Source of the DNA: Avoscillospira_A sp052117125
GTDB taxonomy: Bacteria; Bacillota; Clostridia; Oscillospirales; Oscillospiraceae
NCBI RefSeq assembly: GCF_052117125.1
Contig: NZ_JBQKJT010000006.1
Location: forward strand, 153,662-217,661
Reading direction: 5' to 3'
Length of the DNA: 64,000 nucleotides
Within the stretch, counting starts at the first letter, position 1. Each line of letters opens with the position of its first letter. Of the stretch, positions 8,409 to 17,774 are shown piece by piece. The position numbers and the translations under genes were made by a program. Under the pieces are notes generated by a model, which worked only from the letters and a program-made list of their open reading frames with translations, had not been told where the DNA came from and did no database searches.

Positions 8409-9677
8409 ATGAAGGTATTGGTCGTTGGCGGCGGCGGCCGCGAACACGCCATCATCAAAAAGCTGCGGGAAAATCCCGAGATCACCGAACTTTTCGCCCT
8501 GCCCGGCAACGGCGGCATGGCCGGTGACGCCGTCTGTGTCCCCATTGCCGCCACCGACGTGGCAGCCATCACGGACTTTGCCAAAAAAGAAGCCGTTGAC
8601 TTCGCCGTGGTGACCCCCGACGATCCCTTGGCCCTGGGCTGCGTGGACGCCCTGGAGGACGCGGGCATCCCGTCCTTCGGTCCCCGGCAGAACGCCGCCA
8701 TCATTGAGAGCAGCAAGGCTTTCTCCAAAGAATTGATGGCCAAGTACCACATTCCCACCGCTGCCTATGCGATTTTCACCGATCTGCAAAAGGCCCTGGA
8801 GTATGTGGCCACCTGCCCCATCCCTACGGTCATCAAAGCCGACGGCCTGGCCTTGGGTAAAGGCGTGGTCATCGCCCAGACGAGAGAAGAAGCCGCCGCT
8901 GCCGTCCGTTCCATGATGGAGGACAAGGTCTTTGGCGACAGCGGCAGCCGTGTGGTCATCGAGGAGTTTCTGGAAGGCCCCGAGGTCAGCGTTCTCAGCT
9001 TTACCGACGGTGAGACCGTCGTCCCCATGGTGTCCTCCATGGATCACAAGCGGGCCGGAGACAACGACACCGGTCTGAACACCGGCGGCATGGGCACCGT
9101 CGCCCCCAACCCCTACTACACCCCCGCCGTGGCTGAGCGGTGCATGAACGAAATTTTCTTGCCCACCATCCGGGCCATGGCAGCCGAGGGCCGTCCCTTC
9201 CGGGGCTGCCTGTACTTCGGCCTGATGATTACAAAAGACGGCCCCAAGGTCATCGAGTATAACTGCCGGTTTGGCGACCCGGAAACCCAGGTGGTGCTTC
9301 CCCTGCTGAAAAGCGACCTGTTGACCATTTTCCGGGCCGTCCGCGATGGCAAGCTGGCCGAAACGCCCGTGGAGTTTTCCGACGGCGCGGCCTGCTGCGT
9401 GGTTCTGGCTTCCAAGGGCTATCCCGGCAAGTACGAGAAGGGCTACCCCATCGCCCTGCCGGATACCGGCGCACACGAGGCCATCTATATTGCCGGCGCA
9501 ACCCGGGATGAAAGCGGCGTCCTCCGCACCAACGGCGGCCGCGTTCTAGGGGCTGTCGCCACCGCCGATACCCTACAAAGCGCCGTCACCGCCGCCTATG
9601 CGCTGGCCGACCGCATCCACTTTGAAAACGCCTACTGCCGCCGCGACATCGGTCGCCGCGCCTTGCAGGCCTTATAA
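8409..9677 (+). CDS. purD: Phosphoribosylamine-glycine ligase
   Basis: ATP-grasp enzyme that joins phosphoribosylamine and glycine to give GAR. The 422-residue length is typical. It begins MKVLVVGGGGREHAI, followed by the ATP-grasp segment VIKADGLALGKGVVIA, NTGGMGTVAPNPYY and YNCRFGDPETQVV with the metal-binding residues. CGGAGG precedes the start by 9 bases. It lies between the AICAR transformylase and purL, with 12 bases to the next start. Confidence 0.97.
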   Translation: MKVLVVGGGGREHAIIKKLRENPEITELFALPGNGGMAGDAVCVPIAATDVAAITDFAKKEAVDFAVVTPDDPLALGCVDALEDAGIPSFGPRQNAAIIESSKAFSKELMAKYHIPTAAYAIFTDLQKALEYVATCPIPTVIKADGLALGKGVVIAQTREEAAAAVRSMMEDKVFGDSGSRVVIEEFLEGPEVSVLSFTDGETVVPMVSSMDHKRAGDNDTGLNTGGMGTVAPNPYYTPAVAERCMNEIFLPTIRAMAAEGRPFRGCLYFGLMITKDGPKVIEYNCRFGDPETQVVLPLLKSDLLTIFRAVRDGKLAETPVEFSDGAACCVVLASKGYPGKYEKGYPIALPDTGAHEAIYIAGATRDESGVLRTNGGRVLGAVATADTLQSAVTAAYALADRIHFENAYCRRDIGRRALQAL

Positions 9678-9689
9678 GGAGAATCAACT

Positions 9690-12600
9690 GTGGTTTACAG
9701 AATTTATTCCGAGAAAAAGCCCGGCCTCAGTCCGGAGGCCGCCTCCGTTCTTTCCGATCTTCGGTCCTTCCTGGGCATCGACGCATTGCAGGGCGTCCGG
9801 GTCCTCAATCGCTACGACGTGGACCGCATCGAAAAAGACGTCTTCGAGCAGGCCCGGGGCGTGGTGTTTTCCGAGCCGCCTGTGGACGTGACCTATGACG
9901 AGACGTTCCCCCTGCCGGAGGGTCCCCACCGCATTCTGGCTGTGGAGGCATTGCCCGGCCAGTTCGACCAGCGGGCCGACTCCTGCGCCCAGTGCATCCA
10001 GCTCCTGTCCGGCGCGGCCCGGCCCCTGGTGGCCTATGCCCGGATCTATGTACTGGAGGGCATCCTCTCCGGCGAGGACATAGAGAAGATTTCCAAGTAC
10101 CTGGTGAACCCCGTGGAGAGCCGTGTGGCCTCCATGGACAAGCCCGAGACATTGGAACGCACCTACGAAACTCCCAGCCAGGTGGCCACGGTTTCCGGCT
10201 TTACCGCCATGGACGAAGCGGCTCTGACGGAACTGCTCAACTCCCTGGGCCTGGCCATGGACCTGGATGACCTCACGTTCCTGCAAGCCTACTTCCGGGA
10301 CGAGGAGCGTCGGGACCCCACCATCACCGAAATCCGCGTGGTGGACACTTACTGGTCCGACCACTGCCGCCACACCACCTTCTCCACCCATCTCGATACC
10401 ATCGACCTTTCCGATGAAGCCGTGAAAGCCGCCTACCAGCGGTATCTGGATGCCCGCGTGGAGGTCTATGGCGCGGAAAAAGCCGCCGCCCGGCCCCAGA
10501 CCCTCATGGACATGGCTACCATCGGCACCAAGACCCTCAAAAAGCGCGGTCTCCTGCCGGAGCTGGACGAAAGCGAGGAGATCAACGCCTGCTCCATCCA
10601 TGTTCCCGCCATGGTAGACGGTAAAGAGCAGGATTGGCTGCTGATGTTCAAGAACGAGACCCACAACCATCCCACGGAGATCGAGCCTTTCGGCGGCGCT
10701 GCCACCTGCATTGGCGGCTGCATCCGCGATCCCCTGTCGGGCCGTGCCTATGTCCATCAGGCCATGCGCGTCACCGGCGGCGGCGACCCCCGTGTGTCTT
10801 TCAGTGAAACCACCCCCGGCAAGCTGCCCCAGAGAAAAATTGCCCAGACAGCAGCCGCCGGTTACTCCTCCTACGGCAACCAGATCGGCCTGGCTACCGG
10901 TCATGTGGCCGAGGTCTACCACCCCGGCTACATCGCCAAGCGGCTCGAGTGCGGCGCGGTGGTGGGCGCGGCTCCCGCCGACCATGTGCGCCGGGAAGTC
11001 CCCGCTCCCGGTGATGTGGTCATCCTTCTGGGTGGCCGTACCGGCCGCGACGGCATCGGCGGCGCGACGGGTTCTTCCAAGAGCCACAATATGAAATCTC
11101 TGACCACCATGGCCTCCGAGGTCCAGAAGGGCAACGCCCCCGAGGAGCGGAAGCTCCAGCGGCTCTTCCGCAACGGCGACGTCACCCGCCTTATTAAGCG
11201 GTGCAACGACTTCGGCGCCGGCGGCGTGTCCGTTGCCATCGGCGAGCTGGCCGACGGCCTGACCATCGATCTCGACGCCGTCCGCAAGAAGTACGACGGC
11301 CTGGACGGCACCGAACTGGCCATCTCCGAGAGCCAGGAGCGTATGGCCGTCGTCGTGGCCCCCGAGGACGCCGAGGCCCTCATGGCCGCCGCCCGTATGG
11401 AAAATCTGGAAGCCTATCCGGTGGCCACCGTCACCGAACGCCCCCGCATGGTCATGACCTGGAAGGGCAAGACCATCGCCGACCTGAGCCGCGACTTCCT
11501 CAACACCAACGGCGCCGTCAAGCATGCCGCCGTGTCCGTAAGCGCCGCCGAGCATAAGGCCCCGGCCCTGCCCTTCTCCAATCTGCGAGACATGGCCGCC
11601 AGCCTCCGCTGCGCCTCCCGCCGGGGCCTGACGGAGCGCTTCGACGGCTCCATCGGCGCGGGCTCCGTCCTGATGCCTTTCGGCGGCCAAACCCAGCGGA
11701 CTCCGGCCCAGGCCATGGCCGCCCTGTTTCCCGTGGAGCCGGGCCAGAAAACGAAGCAAGCCAGCGTCATGGCCTGGGGCTTCGATCCCGACCACATGAG
11801 CGCCGACCCCTACGGCGGCGCCAAAGCCAGCGTCTACACCTCTGTCGCCAAGATCGTAGCGGCGGGTGCTGACTATCAGAAAGCCTATCTGACGTTGCAG
11901 GAGTTCTTTGAGCGGCTCCGCACCGAGCCCAACCGTTGGGGCAAGCCCTTCGCCGCGCTGCTTGGCGCGCTGGATGCCCAGCTGGAACTGGGCTGCGCCG
12001 CCATCGGCGGCAAGGATTCCATGTCCGGCTCCTTCCTGGACCTGGACGTACCGCCCACGCTGATCTCCTTTGCCATTGCCCCCATTGCTTCCAACGAAGT
12101 GCTGACCACCGAGTTCAAAGCCGCCGGTCACCCGGTGTATCTGTTCGGAGCCAAGGAACCCAAGGCCGGATGGGAACAGTTCCACGCATTGTGCAAGGCC
12201 GGTAAAGTACAGGCCGCCTGGGCCGTTGAAAACGGTCTGGCCGAGGCCGTCACCAAGATGACCTTCGGCAACGGCGTGGGCTTCTCCGGCGAGGGCGTCC
12301 ACGACTGGTATGGGTCCATGCCCGGCGCCATTGTAGCCGAGCTGACGGAGGACGTGGACGCGACGCTGCTGGGCCACACCACCGACGACGGCCATGTGAC
12401 CATCGGCTTCGAGCGGGTACCCGTTTCCGAGCTGCTGGCAATCAACGACGGTGTTCTGGAGACGGTCTACCCCACTGTATCCGGCAACGGCGGCAGCGTG
12501 GAGCCCATCACCTATACCGCTGCCGCACCCATGGTGGCAAAAACCAAGGTGGCCCGACCCAAGGTGGTCATTCCCGTATTCCCCGGCACCAACTGCGAGT

Positions 12601-13352
12601 ACGACTCCGCCCGGGCCTGCGTGGACGCCGGTCTTAACCCGGAGATCTTCGTGGTCCGCAATCTGACCCAGGAGGACCTGCTGGCCTCCGCCCAAGCCCT
12701 GGAGCAGGCCATCCGCAGCGCCCAGATTGTCTTTCTTCCCGGCGGCTTCTCCGGCGGCGACGAGCCGGAAGGCTCCGCCAAGTTCATTGCCTCGTTCCTC
12801 AGAAGTCCCCAGCTCCGGGACGCCGTCACCGATCTGTTGGACAACCGCGACGGCCTGATGCTGGGCATCTGCAACGGTTTCCAGGCTCTCATCAAGCTGG
12901 GCCTTGTCCCCTATGGTAAAATTGTTCCCATGGACGGCACTTGCCCCACCCTGACCTACAACACCATCGGCCGCCACCAGTCCTCCATCGTCCGCACCCG
13001 GGTCTGCACCAACAACTCGCCCTGGCTGCTGGAGGCCCCTGTGGGCGCAATTTACAGCGTGCCCATCTCCCACGGCGAGGGCCGCTTCCTGGCCTCCGAC
13101 GAGGTCCTGGAGCAGCTGAAACAGCACGGTCAGATCGCCACCCAGTATGTGGATTTGAACGGCAACCCCACCCTGGACACCGCGTTCAACCCCAACGGCT
13201 CCCTGTGGGCCATCGAGGGCATCACCAGCCCCGACGGCCGTGTTCTGGGCAAGATGGGCCACAGCGAGCGCGTGGGCGCGGAGCTGTACCGCAATGTTCC
13301 CGGCAACTACGATATGGGCCTGTTCCGCAGCGCCGCCCGGTATTTCCGTTGA
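9690..13352 (+). CDS. purL: Phosphoribosylformylglycinamidine synthase, single-chain with glutaminase domain
   Basis: Converts FGAR to FGAM using glutamine and ATP. At 1220 residues it is the large single-chain form: N-terminal PurS-like region, two PurM-like halves (NETHNHPTEIEPFGGAATC marks the first), and a C-terminal class I glutaminase. The glutaminase starts near FPGTNCEYD and carries the nucleophile in LGICNGFQ, with the histidine of SHGEGRF. Start is GTG 9690 after AAGGAG at the purD stop. The length matches the clostridial variant, so separate purQ and purS are not needed. Confidence 0.95.
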   Translation: MVYRIYSEKKPGLSPEAASVLSDLRSFLGIDALQGVRVLNRYDVDRIEKDVFEQARGVVFSEPPVDVTYDETFPLPEGPHRILAVEALPGQFDQRADSCAQCIQLLSGAARPLVAYARIYVLEGILSGEDIEKISKYLVNPVESRVASMDKPETLERTYETPSQVATVSGFTAMDEAALTELLNSLGLAMDLDDLTFLQAYFRDEERRDPTITEIRVVDTYWSDHCRHTTFSTHLDTIDLSDEAVKAAYQRYLDARVEVYGAEKAAARPQTLMDMATIGTKTLKKRGLLPELDESEEINACSIHVPAMVDGKEQDWLLMFKNETHNHPTEIEPFGGAATCIGGCIRDPLSGRAYVHQAMRVTGGGDPRVSFSETTPGKLPQRKIAQTAAAGYSSYGNQIGLATGHVAEVYHPGYIAKRLECGAVVGAAPADHVRREVPAPGDVVILLGGRTGRDGIGGATGSSKSHNMKSLTTMASEVQKGNAPEERKLQRLFRNGDVTRLIKRCNDFGAGGVSVAIGELADGLTIDLDAVRKKYDGLDGTELAISESQERMAVVVAPEDAEALMAAARMENLEAYPVATVTERPRMVMTWKGKTIADLSRDFLNTNGAVKHAAVSVSAAEHKAPALPFSNLRDMAASLRCASRRGLTERFDGSIGAGSVLMPFGGQTQRTPAQAMAALFPVEPGQKTKQASVMAWGFDPDHMSADPYGGAKASVYTSVAKIVAAGADYQKAYLTLQEFFERLRTEPNRWGKPFAALLGALDAQLELGCAAIGGKDSMSGSFLDLDVPPTLISFAIAPIASNEVLTTEFKAAGHPVYLFGAKEPKAGWEQFHALCKAGKVQAAWAVENGLAEAVTKMTFGNGVGFSGEGVHDWYGSMPGAIVAELTEDVDATLLGHTTDDGHVTIGFERVPVSELLAINDGVLETVYPTVSGNGGSVEPITYTAAAPMVAKTKVARPKVVIPVFPGTNCEYDSARACVDAGLNPEIFVVRNLTQEDLLASAQALEQAIRSAQIVFLPGGFSGGDEPEGSAKFIASFLRSPQLRDAVTDLLDNRDGLMLGICNGFQALIKLGLVPYGKIVPMDGTCPTLTYNTIGRHQSSIVRTRVCTNNSPWLLEAPVGAIYSVPISHGEGRFLASDEVLEQLKQHGQIATQYVDLNGNPTLDTAFNPNGSLWAIEGITSPDGRVLGKMGHSERVGAELYRNVPGNYDMGLFRSAARYFR

Positions 13353-13373
13353 TATTTTAAGGAGGAGTTTCCC

Positions 13374-14864
13374 ATGGCTTTTTACTATTCCGAACCGTCC
13401 CGCACCTTCAGTGAGTACCTGCTGATCCCCGGCTACACCGGACCCGACTGCATCCCCGGCAACGTCAGCCTGCAAACCCCTCTGGTCAAATACCGCAAGG
13501 GCCAGGAGGTGTGCCCCATCTGCCTGAACATACCGCTGGTCTCCGCCATTATGCAGTCCGTGTCCAACGACACCCTGGCCGTAGCCCTGGCCAAGGAGGG
13601 CGGCATGTCCTTTATCTTCGGCTCCCAGTCCATTGAGAGCGAGGCCGCCATGGTGGAAAAGGTCAAAGCCTACAAGGCCGGTTTTGTTGTCAGCGACTCC
13701 AACGTAACCCCCGACAACACTCTGGGCGATGTGCTGGCCATGACCCGCCGCAGCGGCCACTCCACCCTGGCCGTCACCGAAGACGGCACCCCCAACGGCA
13801 AGCTTCTGGGCGTGGTCACGGGCCGCGACTACCGGGTGTCCCGCATGACTGAGGACATCCCCGTCCGGGACTTCATGACCCCCATTGAGCGGCTTATCAC
13901 CGCCCCTGCCTCCACCAACCTCAAGGAGGCCAATGACATCATCTGGGAGCACAAGCTCAACTCCCTGCCTATCATCGATGACAACGGTTGCCTTATGTAC
14001 TTCGTCTTCCGCAAGGACTACGCCGACCACAAGGACCATCCTCTGAGCCTCCAGGACGCCAACAAGCGCTATATGGTGGGCGCCGGCATCAACACCCGCG
14101 ACTTTACCGAGCGGGTTCCCGCCCTGGTGAAGGCCGGGGCCGATGTGCTGTGTATCGACTCCTCCGAGGGCCACTCCATCTGGCAGAAGCGGACCATTGA
14201 CTACATTCGGGAGAACTACGGCGACTCCGTCAAGGTGGGCGCGGGCAACGTCGTTGACCGGGAGGGCTTCCTCTATCTGGCCGAGGCCGGAGCCGATTTC
14301 GTGAAGGTCGGCATCGGCGGCGGCTCCATCTGCATCACCCGCGAGCAGAAGGGCATCGGCCGCGGCCAGGCCACGGCGCTGATTGAGGTGGCCGCCGCCC
14401 GGGACGAGTATTTCCAGGAGACCGGCATCTATGTGCCCATCTGCTCCGACGGCGGCATCGTCCATGACTACCACATGACCCTGGCCCTGGCCATGGGCGC
14501 GGACTTCCTGATGCTGGGCCGCTACTTTGCCCGCTTTGACGAAAGCCCCACCAATAAGGTCCTGGTGGACGGCGTCTACCGCAAGGAGTACTGGGGCGAA
14601 GGCTCCAACCGCGCCCGCAACTGGCAGCGTTACGACCTGGGCGGCGCGGCCGGTCTCAGCTTTGAGGAGGGCGTGGACTCCTACGTCACCTACGCCGGTT
14701 CCCTCCACGACGGTGTGGAAAAGAGTATGTACAAGGTCAAGTCCACCATGTGCAACTGCGGCGCGGTCACCATTCCCCAGCTCCAGCAGGACGCCCGCAT
14801 TACCCTGGTGTCCGCCACCTCCATCGTCGAGGGCGGCTACCACGACGTGATTTTGAAGAAGTGA
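13374..14864 (+). CDS. guaB: IMP dehydrogenase
   Basis: Oxidises IMP to XMP with NAD+, directing the product of the preceding operon to guanine nucleotides. The 496-residue protein has the (beta/alpha)8 barrel interrupted by a CBS pair around residues 100-220 (HSTLAVTEDG, NSLPIIDDNG). The catalytic cysteine loop reads GIGGGSICITRE, where many IMPDHs have PGSICTTR. AAGGAG precedes ATG 13374, 21 bases after purL, so co-transcription is likely. Family membership is clear; the variant loop is typical of clostridial paralogues as far as I recall. Confidence 0.92.
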   Translation: MAFYYSEPSRTFSEYLLIPGYTGPDCIPGNVSLQTPLVKYRKGQEVCPICLNIPLVSAIMQSVSNDTLAVALAKEGGMSFIFGSQSIESEAAMVEKVKAYKAGFVVSDSNVTPDNTLGDVLAMTRRSGHSTLAVTEDGTPNGKLLGVVTGRDYRVSRMTEDIPVRDFMTPIERLITAPASTNLKEANDIIWEHKLNSLPIIDDNGCLMYFVFRKDYADHKDHPLSLQDANKRYMVGAGINTRDFTERVPALVKAGADVLCIDSSEGHSIWQKRTIDYIRENYGDSVKVGAGNVVDREGFLYLAEAGADFVKVGIGGGSICITREQKGIGRGQATALIEVAAARDEYFQETGIYVPICSDGGIVHDYHMTLALAMGADFLMLGRYFARFDESPTNKVLVDGVYRKEYWGEGSNRARNWQRYDLGGAAGLSFEEGVDSYVTYAGSLHDGVEKSMYKVKSTMCNCGAVTIPQLQQDARITLVSATSIVEGGYHDVILKK

Positions 14865-14876
14865 AATAGTTTTTTC

Positions 14877-14963
14877 GGGGGCTCTGCCCCCCAAACCCCC
14901 TCGATTTTTTGAAGAAAATCGAGTAAAACTTGCACTGGCCCTGGATTTCTTTAAAATCCAGGG
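14877..14963 (+). repeat. Three consecutive hairpins after guaB
   Basis: GGGGGC-TCT-GCCCCC (14877-14892), a 9-bp stem CTCGATTTT/AAAATCGAG (14900-14923) and a 10-bp stem CCCTGGATTT/AAATCCAGGG (14939-14963) follow the operon within 100 bases. None ends in a long T-run. The first resembles GC-rich intergenic hairpins dispersed in related genomes. They may form a composite operon end or a mobile intergenic repeat. Confidence 0.6.
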
Positions 14964-14990
14964 CTAACCTTACAAAAAAGGGGTATGCTC

Positions 14991-15144
14991 ATGAAACCGT
15001 TAAAGCAAAAGGTCAGTCTGACCCTGGATGAAGATTTGATCGCCAAGCTGCGGGTGCTGGCTGAGGACTGCGACCGTTCCCTATCTCAGTACATCAATGT
15101 AACAGGAGCATGTAGCCAAGCTGAAGCAACAGAAAAAAGCGTAA
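14991..15144 (+). pseudogene. Frameshifted ribbon-helix-helix (Arc/MetJ-like) protein
   Basis: ATG 14991, after AAAGGGG, opens a short protein MKPLKQKVSLTLDEDLI... with a strand followed by two helices ending RSLSQYINV, the layout of a ribbon-helix-helix DNA-binding protein. At about 15100 the frame breaks. The expected tail EHVAKLKQQKKA followed by a stop reads in the next frame and ends at 15144, immediately before a terminator. In the original frame translation instead runs on into the antisense of dus. A one-base shift, probably with loss of a codon or two, explains this. A sequencing error cannot be excluded. Confidence 0.65.
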
Positions 15145-15179
15145 AAATATCCCGGATGCGATGCATCCGGGATATTTTT
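15143..15179. terminator. Bidirectional terminator between the RHH remnant and dus
   Basis: Perfect 17-bp stem (15143-15159 with 15163-15179) with a 3-base loop, A-run on the left and T-run on the right. It can end rightward transcription from the RHH gene and leftward transcription of dus. Confidence 0.85.
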
Positions 15180-15183
15180 GTCA

Positions 15184-16143
15184 TTACCAATCAATCTGCG
15201 GTGTCTCCCGCAGGGGCAGGGTGTCGATGGCCAGGCGGGACAGGTCCCGGAACTCCCTGGGGTCCGAGGATTTCCGCAGCTGTTTGGCCAGCTTCTTGTT
15301 CTCGTCCAGCAGCAAAATCAGATACCGCCAATGGGCTTTCATACGCAGCATGGCGTTACCGGGTCCGCCGAAGGACACCTCATAGCCGTCGAACAGTTCC
15401 TCATTGAACCGCCGCAACTCCTCCCGGGTGATGGGGCCGCCGCCCCGCAGTCTCCGGCCCATGGCCGGGTCAGCCAGAAATCCCCGGCCCGCCATGAATC
15501 CGGCGGCGGCGGGATACCGTTCCATGGCAACGCGGCAATCGTCTACGGTTTTCAGATCGCCGTTGCAGATCACCGGGCAGGAACAGCGCTCCAACGCCAT
15601 TGTAAAACCCTCGGGCCGCACCGGGTGGCGGTACATATCCGTCGTAATGCGGGGGTGGACCGTCAGCTCCGTCATAGGGTAACGGGTCAACAGGTCCAGA
15701 ACGGGCCCAAATTCCTCCGGCGACTTCATGCCCATGCGGGTCTTGATGGAGATGTCCACCGGGCATTGTGCAAAAATCGTATCAAGAAATTCCTCCAGCT
15801 CCGGCAGACGGCCCAGAAAGCCGGAACCTTTCCCCTTGGCCGTCACGGTACCCGAGGGGCAGCCCAGGTTCAGATTGACCTCCTGATAGCCATGGTCGGC
15901 CAGGACCCCGGTGGCAAAGAGGAAGTCCACCGCCGATTTGGTCAAAATCTGCGGCACCACCGGCGTATCACCGTTGTACTCCGGCAGAATGTCCCGCCGG
16001 ACACGGGGCGTGATGGTATGTTCCTGGGTGGGCGACCAGAAGGGCATCCAATAGCGGTCCACGCCGCCGAAAATTTTGTGGTGCAGATTGCGGTAAGCCG
16101 CGTCGGTAACGCCCTCCATGGGGGCAAAGTCAAAGCGTTTCAT
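15184..16143 (-). CDS. tRNA dihydrouridine synthase
   Basis: FMN-dependent reduction of uridines in tRNA. The 319-residue protein starts MKRFDFAPMEGVTDAAYRN, the Dus barrel signature, and has NLGCPSGTVTAKGKGS with the catalytic cysteine, then the KTRMGM and NGDLKT segments. The start is ATG 16143, overlapping the greA stop as TGATG. An in-frame TTG three bases earlier is less likely. Which Dus subfamily it belongs to (A, B or C) is not decided. Confidence 0.92.
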   Translation of the reverse strand: MKRFDFAPMEGVTDAAYRNLHHKIFGGVDRYWMPFWSPTQEHTITPRVRRDILPEYNGDTPVVPQILTKSAVDFLFATGVLADHGYQEVNLNLGCPSGTVTAKGKGSGFLGRLPELEEFLDTIFAQCPVDISIKTRMGMKSPEEFGPVLDLLTRYPMTELTVHPRITTDMYRHPVRPEGFTMALERCSCPVICNGDLKTVDDCRVAMERYPAAAGFMAGRGFLADPAMGRRLRGGGPITREELRRFNEELFDGYEVSFGGPGNAMLRMKAHWRYLILLLDENKKLAKQLRKSSDPREFRDLSRLAIDTLPLRETPQIDW

Positions 16144-16649
16144 CAATAGCGGCTGATCTCCAGAGAATCATCATCCACGCCCTTTTCGATGGCCCGGATT
16201 TCTACATAGTAGCTGTAATCGGCGTTGACCTCCACCTTGACCCGGTCGCCGATCTTGTGGCCCAGCACCGCCTTTCCCACCGGCGACTCCTTGCTGATTA
16301 GGCCCTTGAGGGGATTCTGCCGCAGCGTGGTCACCAGCTGAATGACCTCTTCCTCGTCGTCTTCCTCCATATAGATGGTGACTTTGTCAAAAAGGCCCAC
16401 GGTGTCCTCGTCGGTCACGGTGCCGTCAATGACATGGGCCGTCTTAATCATCCGCTCCAGATAGCGGATGCGGCTGTCATTGCGGCGCTTTTCCTGCTTG
16501 GCCGCCTTGTACTCAAAGTTTTCGCTGAGATCGCCGAAGGCCCGGGCGGTCTGAACATCTTCAATGATCTTATGGCGCAGAACATTGGAGCGGTATTCCA
16601 GCTCCTCCTTCATCTTCTGAATATCCACCGCCGTCAATTCGTCGTGCAT
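16143..16649 (-). CDS. greA: Transcription elongation factor GreA-like
   Basis: Rescues backtracked RNA polymerase by stimulating transcript cleavage. The 168-residue protein has the GreA layout: an N-terminal coiled coil (residues 1-75, with DLSENFEYKAAKQEKRRNDSRI at the tip carrying the acidic pair) and a C-terminal FKBP-like domain (LISKESPVGKAVLGHKIGD). It overlaps dus and follows the racemase gene after 3 bases, forming a three-gene leftward unit. Confidence 0.93.
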   Translation of the reverse strand: MHDELTAVDIQKMKEELEYRSNVLRHKIIEDVQTARAFGDLSENFEYKAAKQEKRRNDSRIRYLERMIKTAHVIDGTVTDEDTVGLFDKVTIYMEEDDEEEVIQLVTTLRQNPLKGLISKESPVGKAVLGHKIGDRVKVEVNADYSYYVEIRAIEKGVDDDSLEISRY

Positions 16650-16652
16650 GGT

Positions 16653-17357
16653 TCAATCCTCCTTGATGGTGCCGCCGCAGAAGCGGATGGCCGCCTTGGC
16701 CAGCTCCGCTGTGGGGTCAATAAAGTCGCCGGACAGATTCAACCTCTGCCGGACCAGGGGCAGCTCCGTGCAGCCCAGAATAAAATAGCCCGCCCCCTGC
16801 CGTCTCATGCGGTCCAGGGTGTCCAGCAGGGCCGGGGCCATGGGCGTCAAATCCCGGCCCGCCTTGACGCCGTCGTAGATGGCCGTCATCAGCGCGTCCT
16901 TTCCCGTCTCGTCTGGCATCAGGCTGGCAACGCCCGCCCGCTCCAAGGCCTGGGAATACATCCCCGTTTCCAGCGTACCACGGGTGGCCAGAATGCCCGC
17001 CGTCCGGCCTGGAAACTGCTCCGCACAGGCGTGGGCCGTGGCCTCCAGCATACTGAGAAAGGGCGTGTCCGTCATGGCCTGGAGCCGGGGCAGAAAATAG
17101 TGGGCCGTGTTGCAGGGCATCAAAATGCAGTCGGCGCCGCAGGCTTCCAGATGGCGTAAGGCGTCGGCCATCTCCGGCACCGGGTCGGGCCCGCCCCGCA
17201 GAATGGCGGCGGTCCGGTCGGGGATGGCGCTGTTGCTGTCGATGTAAACGCGGATGTGTTCATTGTCGCTGTGGGCGTCGGTGAGCAGGACGATCTTACG
17301 GAAGAGATCGGCCGTTGCAAGGGGTCCCATGCCGCCCAAAATGCCGATGGTTTTCAT
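16653..17357 (-). CDS. Aspartate/glutamate racemase family protein
   Basis: PLP-independent amino-acid racemase, most likely for aspartate. The 234-residue protein begins MKTIGILGGMGPLATADL and has both catalytic cysteine motifs, LMPCNTAHYF and ILGCTELPLV, so the two-base mechanism is intact. Start ATG 17357 is preceded by GAGG; a start 13 codons upstream would put the protein's N-terminus over the promoter -10 region. First gene of the racemase-greA-dus unit. Confidence 0.88.
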   Translation of the reverse strand: MKTIGILGGMGPLATADLFRKIVLLTDAHSDNEHIRVYIDSNSAIPDRTAAILRGGPDPVPEMADALRHLEACGADCILMPCNTAHYFLPRLQAMTDTPFLSMLEATAHACAEQFPGRTAGILATRGTLETGMYSQALERAGVASLMPDETGKDALMTAIYDGVKAGRDLTPMAPALLDTLDRMRRQGAGYFILGCTELPLVRQRLNLSGDFIDPTAELAKAAIRFCGGTIKED

Positions 17358-17394
17358 GGTGGTGCGCCTCCTGGGTATCATTGCGTATTGCATC

Positions 17395-17423
17395 ATTGTA
17401 GCACGATTTGCCTGCCCTGTCCA
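17395..17423 (-). promoter_or_regulatory. Promoter of the racemase-greA-dus unit
   Basis: On the minus strand TGGACA (17423-17418), a 17-base spacer and TACAAT (17400-17395), about 40 bases upstream of ATG 17357. Confidence 0.55.
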
Positions 17424-17447
17424 TGGGGGGAAATTCGCCGAAATTCC

Positions 17448-17476
17448 TTGACATTCGCCGCCTTAGAGGGTACTCT
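17448..17476 (+). promoter_or_regulatory. Promoter of the feo operon
   Basis: TTGACA (17448-17453), a 17-base spacer and TACTCT (17471-17476), back to back with the divergent racemase promoter. The 60-base leader before feoA shows no clear Fur box. Confidence 0.6.
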
Positions 17477-17537
17477 ATTACCGTAAAGTTTGTTCCGGCG
17501 AACCGCCGGATTTTTCTATTGTAACAGAGGTGATACC

Positions 17538-17774
17538 ATGACATTGGATCAACTGCCCGTAGGGCAGAGCGGTACCATTACGGCCGTGGGCGGCGAAGGC
17601 CCCCTGCGCTGCCGTCTATTGGATATGGGACTGATTCCCGGCACCGCCGTGACGGTGCGGAAGGTGGCCCCCATGGGGGACCCCATGGAGCTGCGGCTCC
17701 GGGGCTATGAGTTGACGCTCCGCAAGGCCGACGCCGCCAACATCACGGTGGAGCAGAAGGAGGCAGCCCAATGA
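17538..17774 (+). CDS. feoA: Ferrous iron transport protein A
   Basis: Small cytoplasmic SH3-like partner of FeoB. The 78-residue protein starts MTLDQLPVGQSGTI and shows the FeoA pattern RCRLLDMGLIPGTAVTVRKVA, then a second beta segment. ATG 17538 follows AGAGGTGATACC; an upstream start at 17490 would lie within the leader. Its stop overlaps the feoB start (ATGA). Confidence 0.93.
   Translation: MTLDQLPVGQSGTITAVGGEGPLRCRLLDMGLIPGTAVTVRKVAPMGDPMELRLRGYELTLRKADAANITVEQKEAAQ

Noticed and set aside
7029..9476. Leftward open frame of 815 codons opposite the AICAR transformylase and purD genes
   Set aside because: Same shadow-frame composition; the plus-strand genes have all family motifs.
9684..14894. 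Leftward open frame of 1736 codons opposite purL and guaB
   Set aside because: Gly/His/Val-rich shadow frame produced by GC-rich codons of two well-identified genes; no domain and no ribosome site.
14985..15407. A 140-residue protein reading from the RHH start through dus antisense
   Set aside because: Only the first third looks like protein; the rest is antisense of dus after the frameshift point and passes through a terminator.
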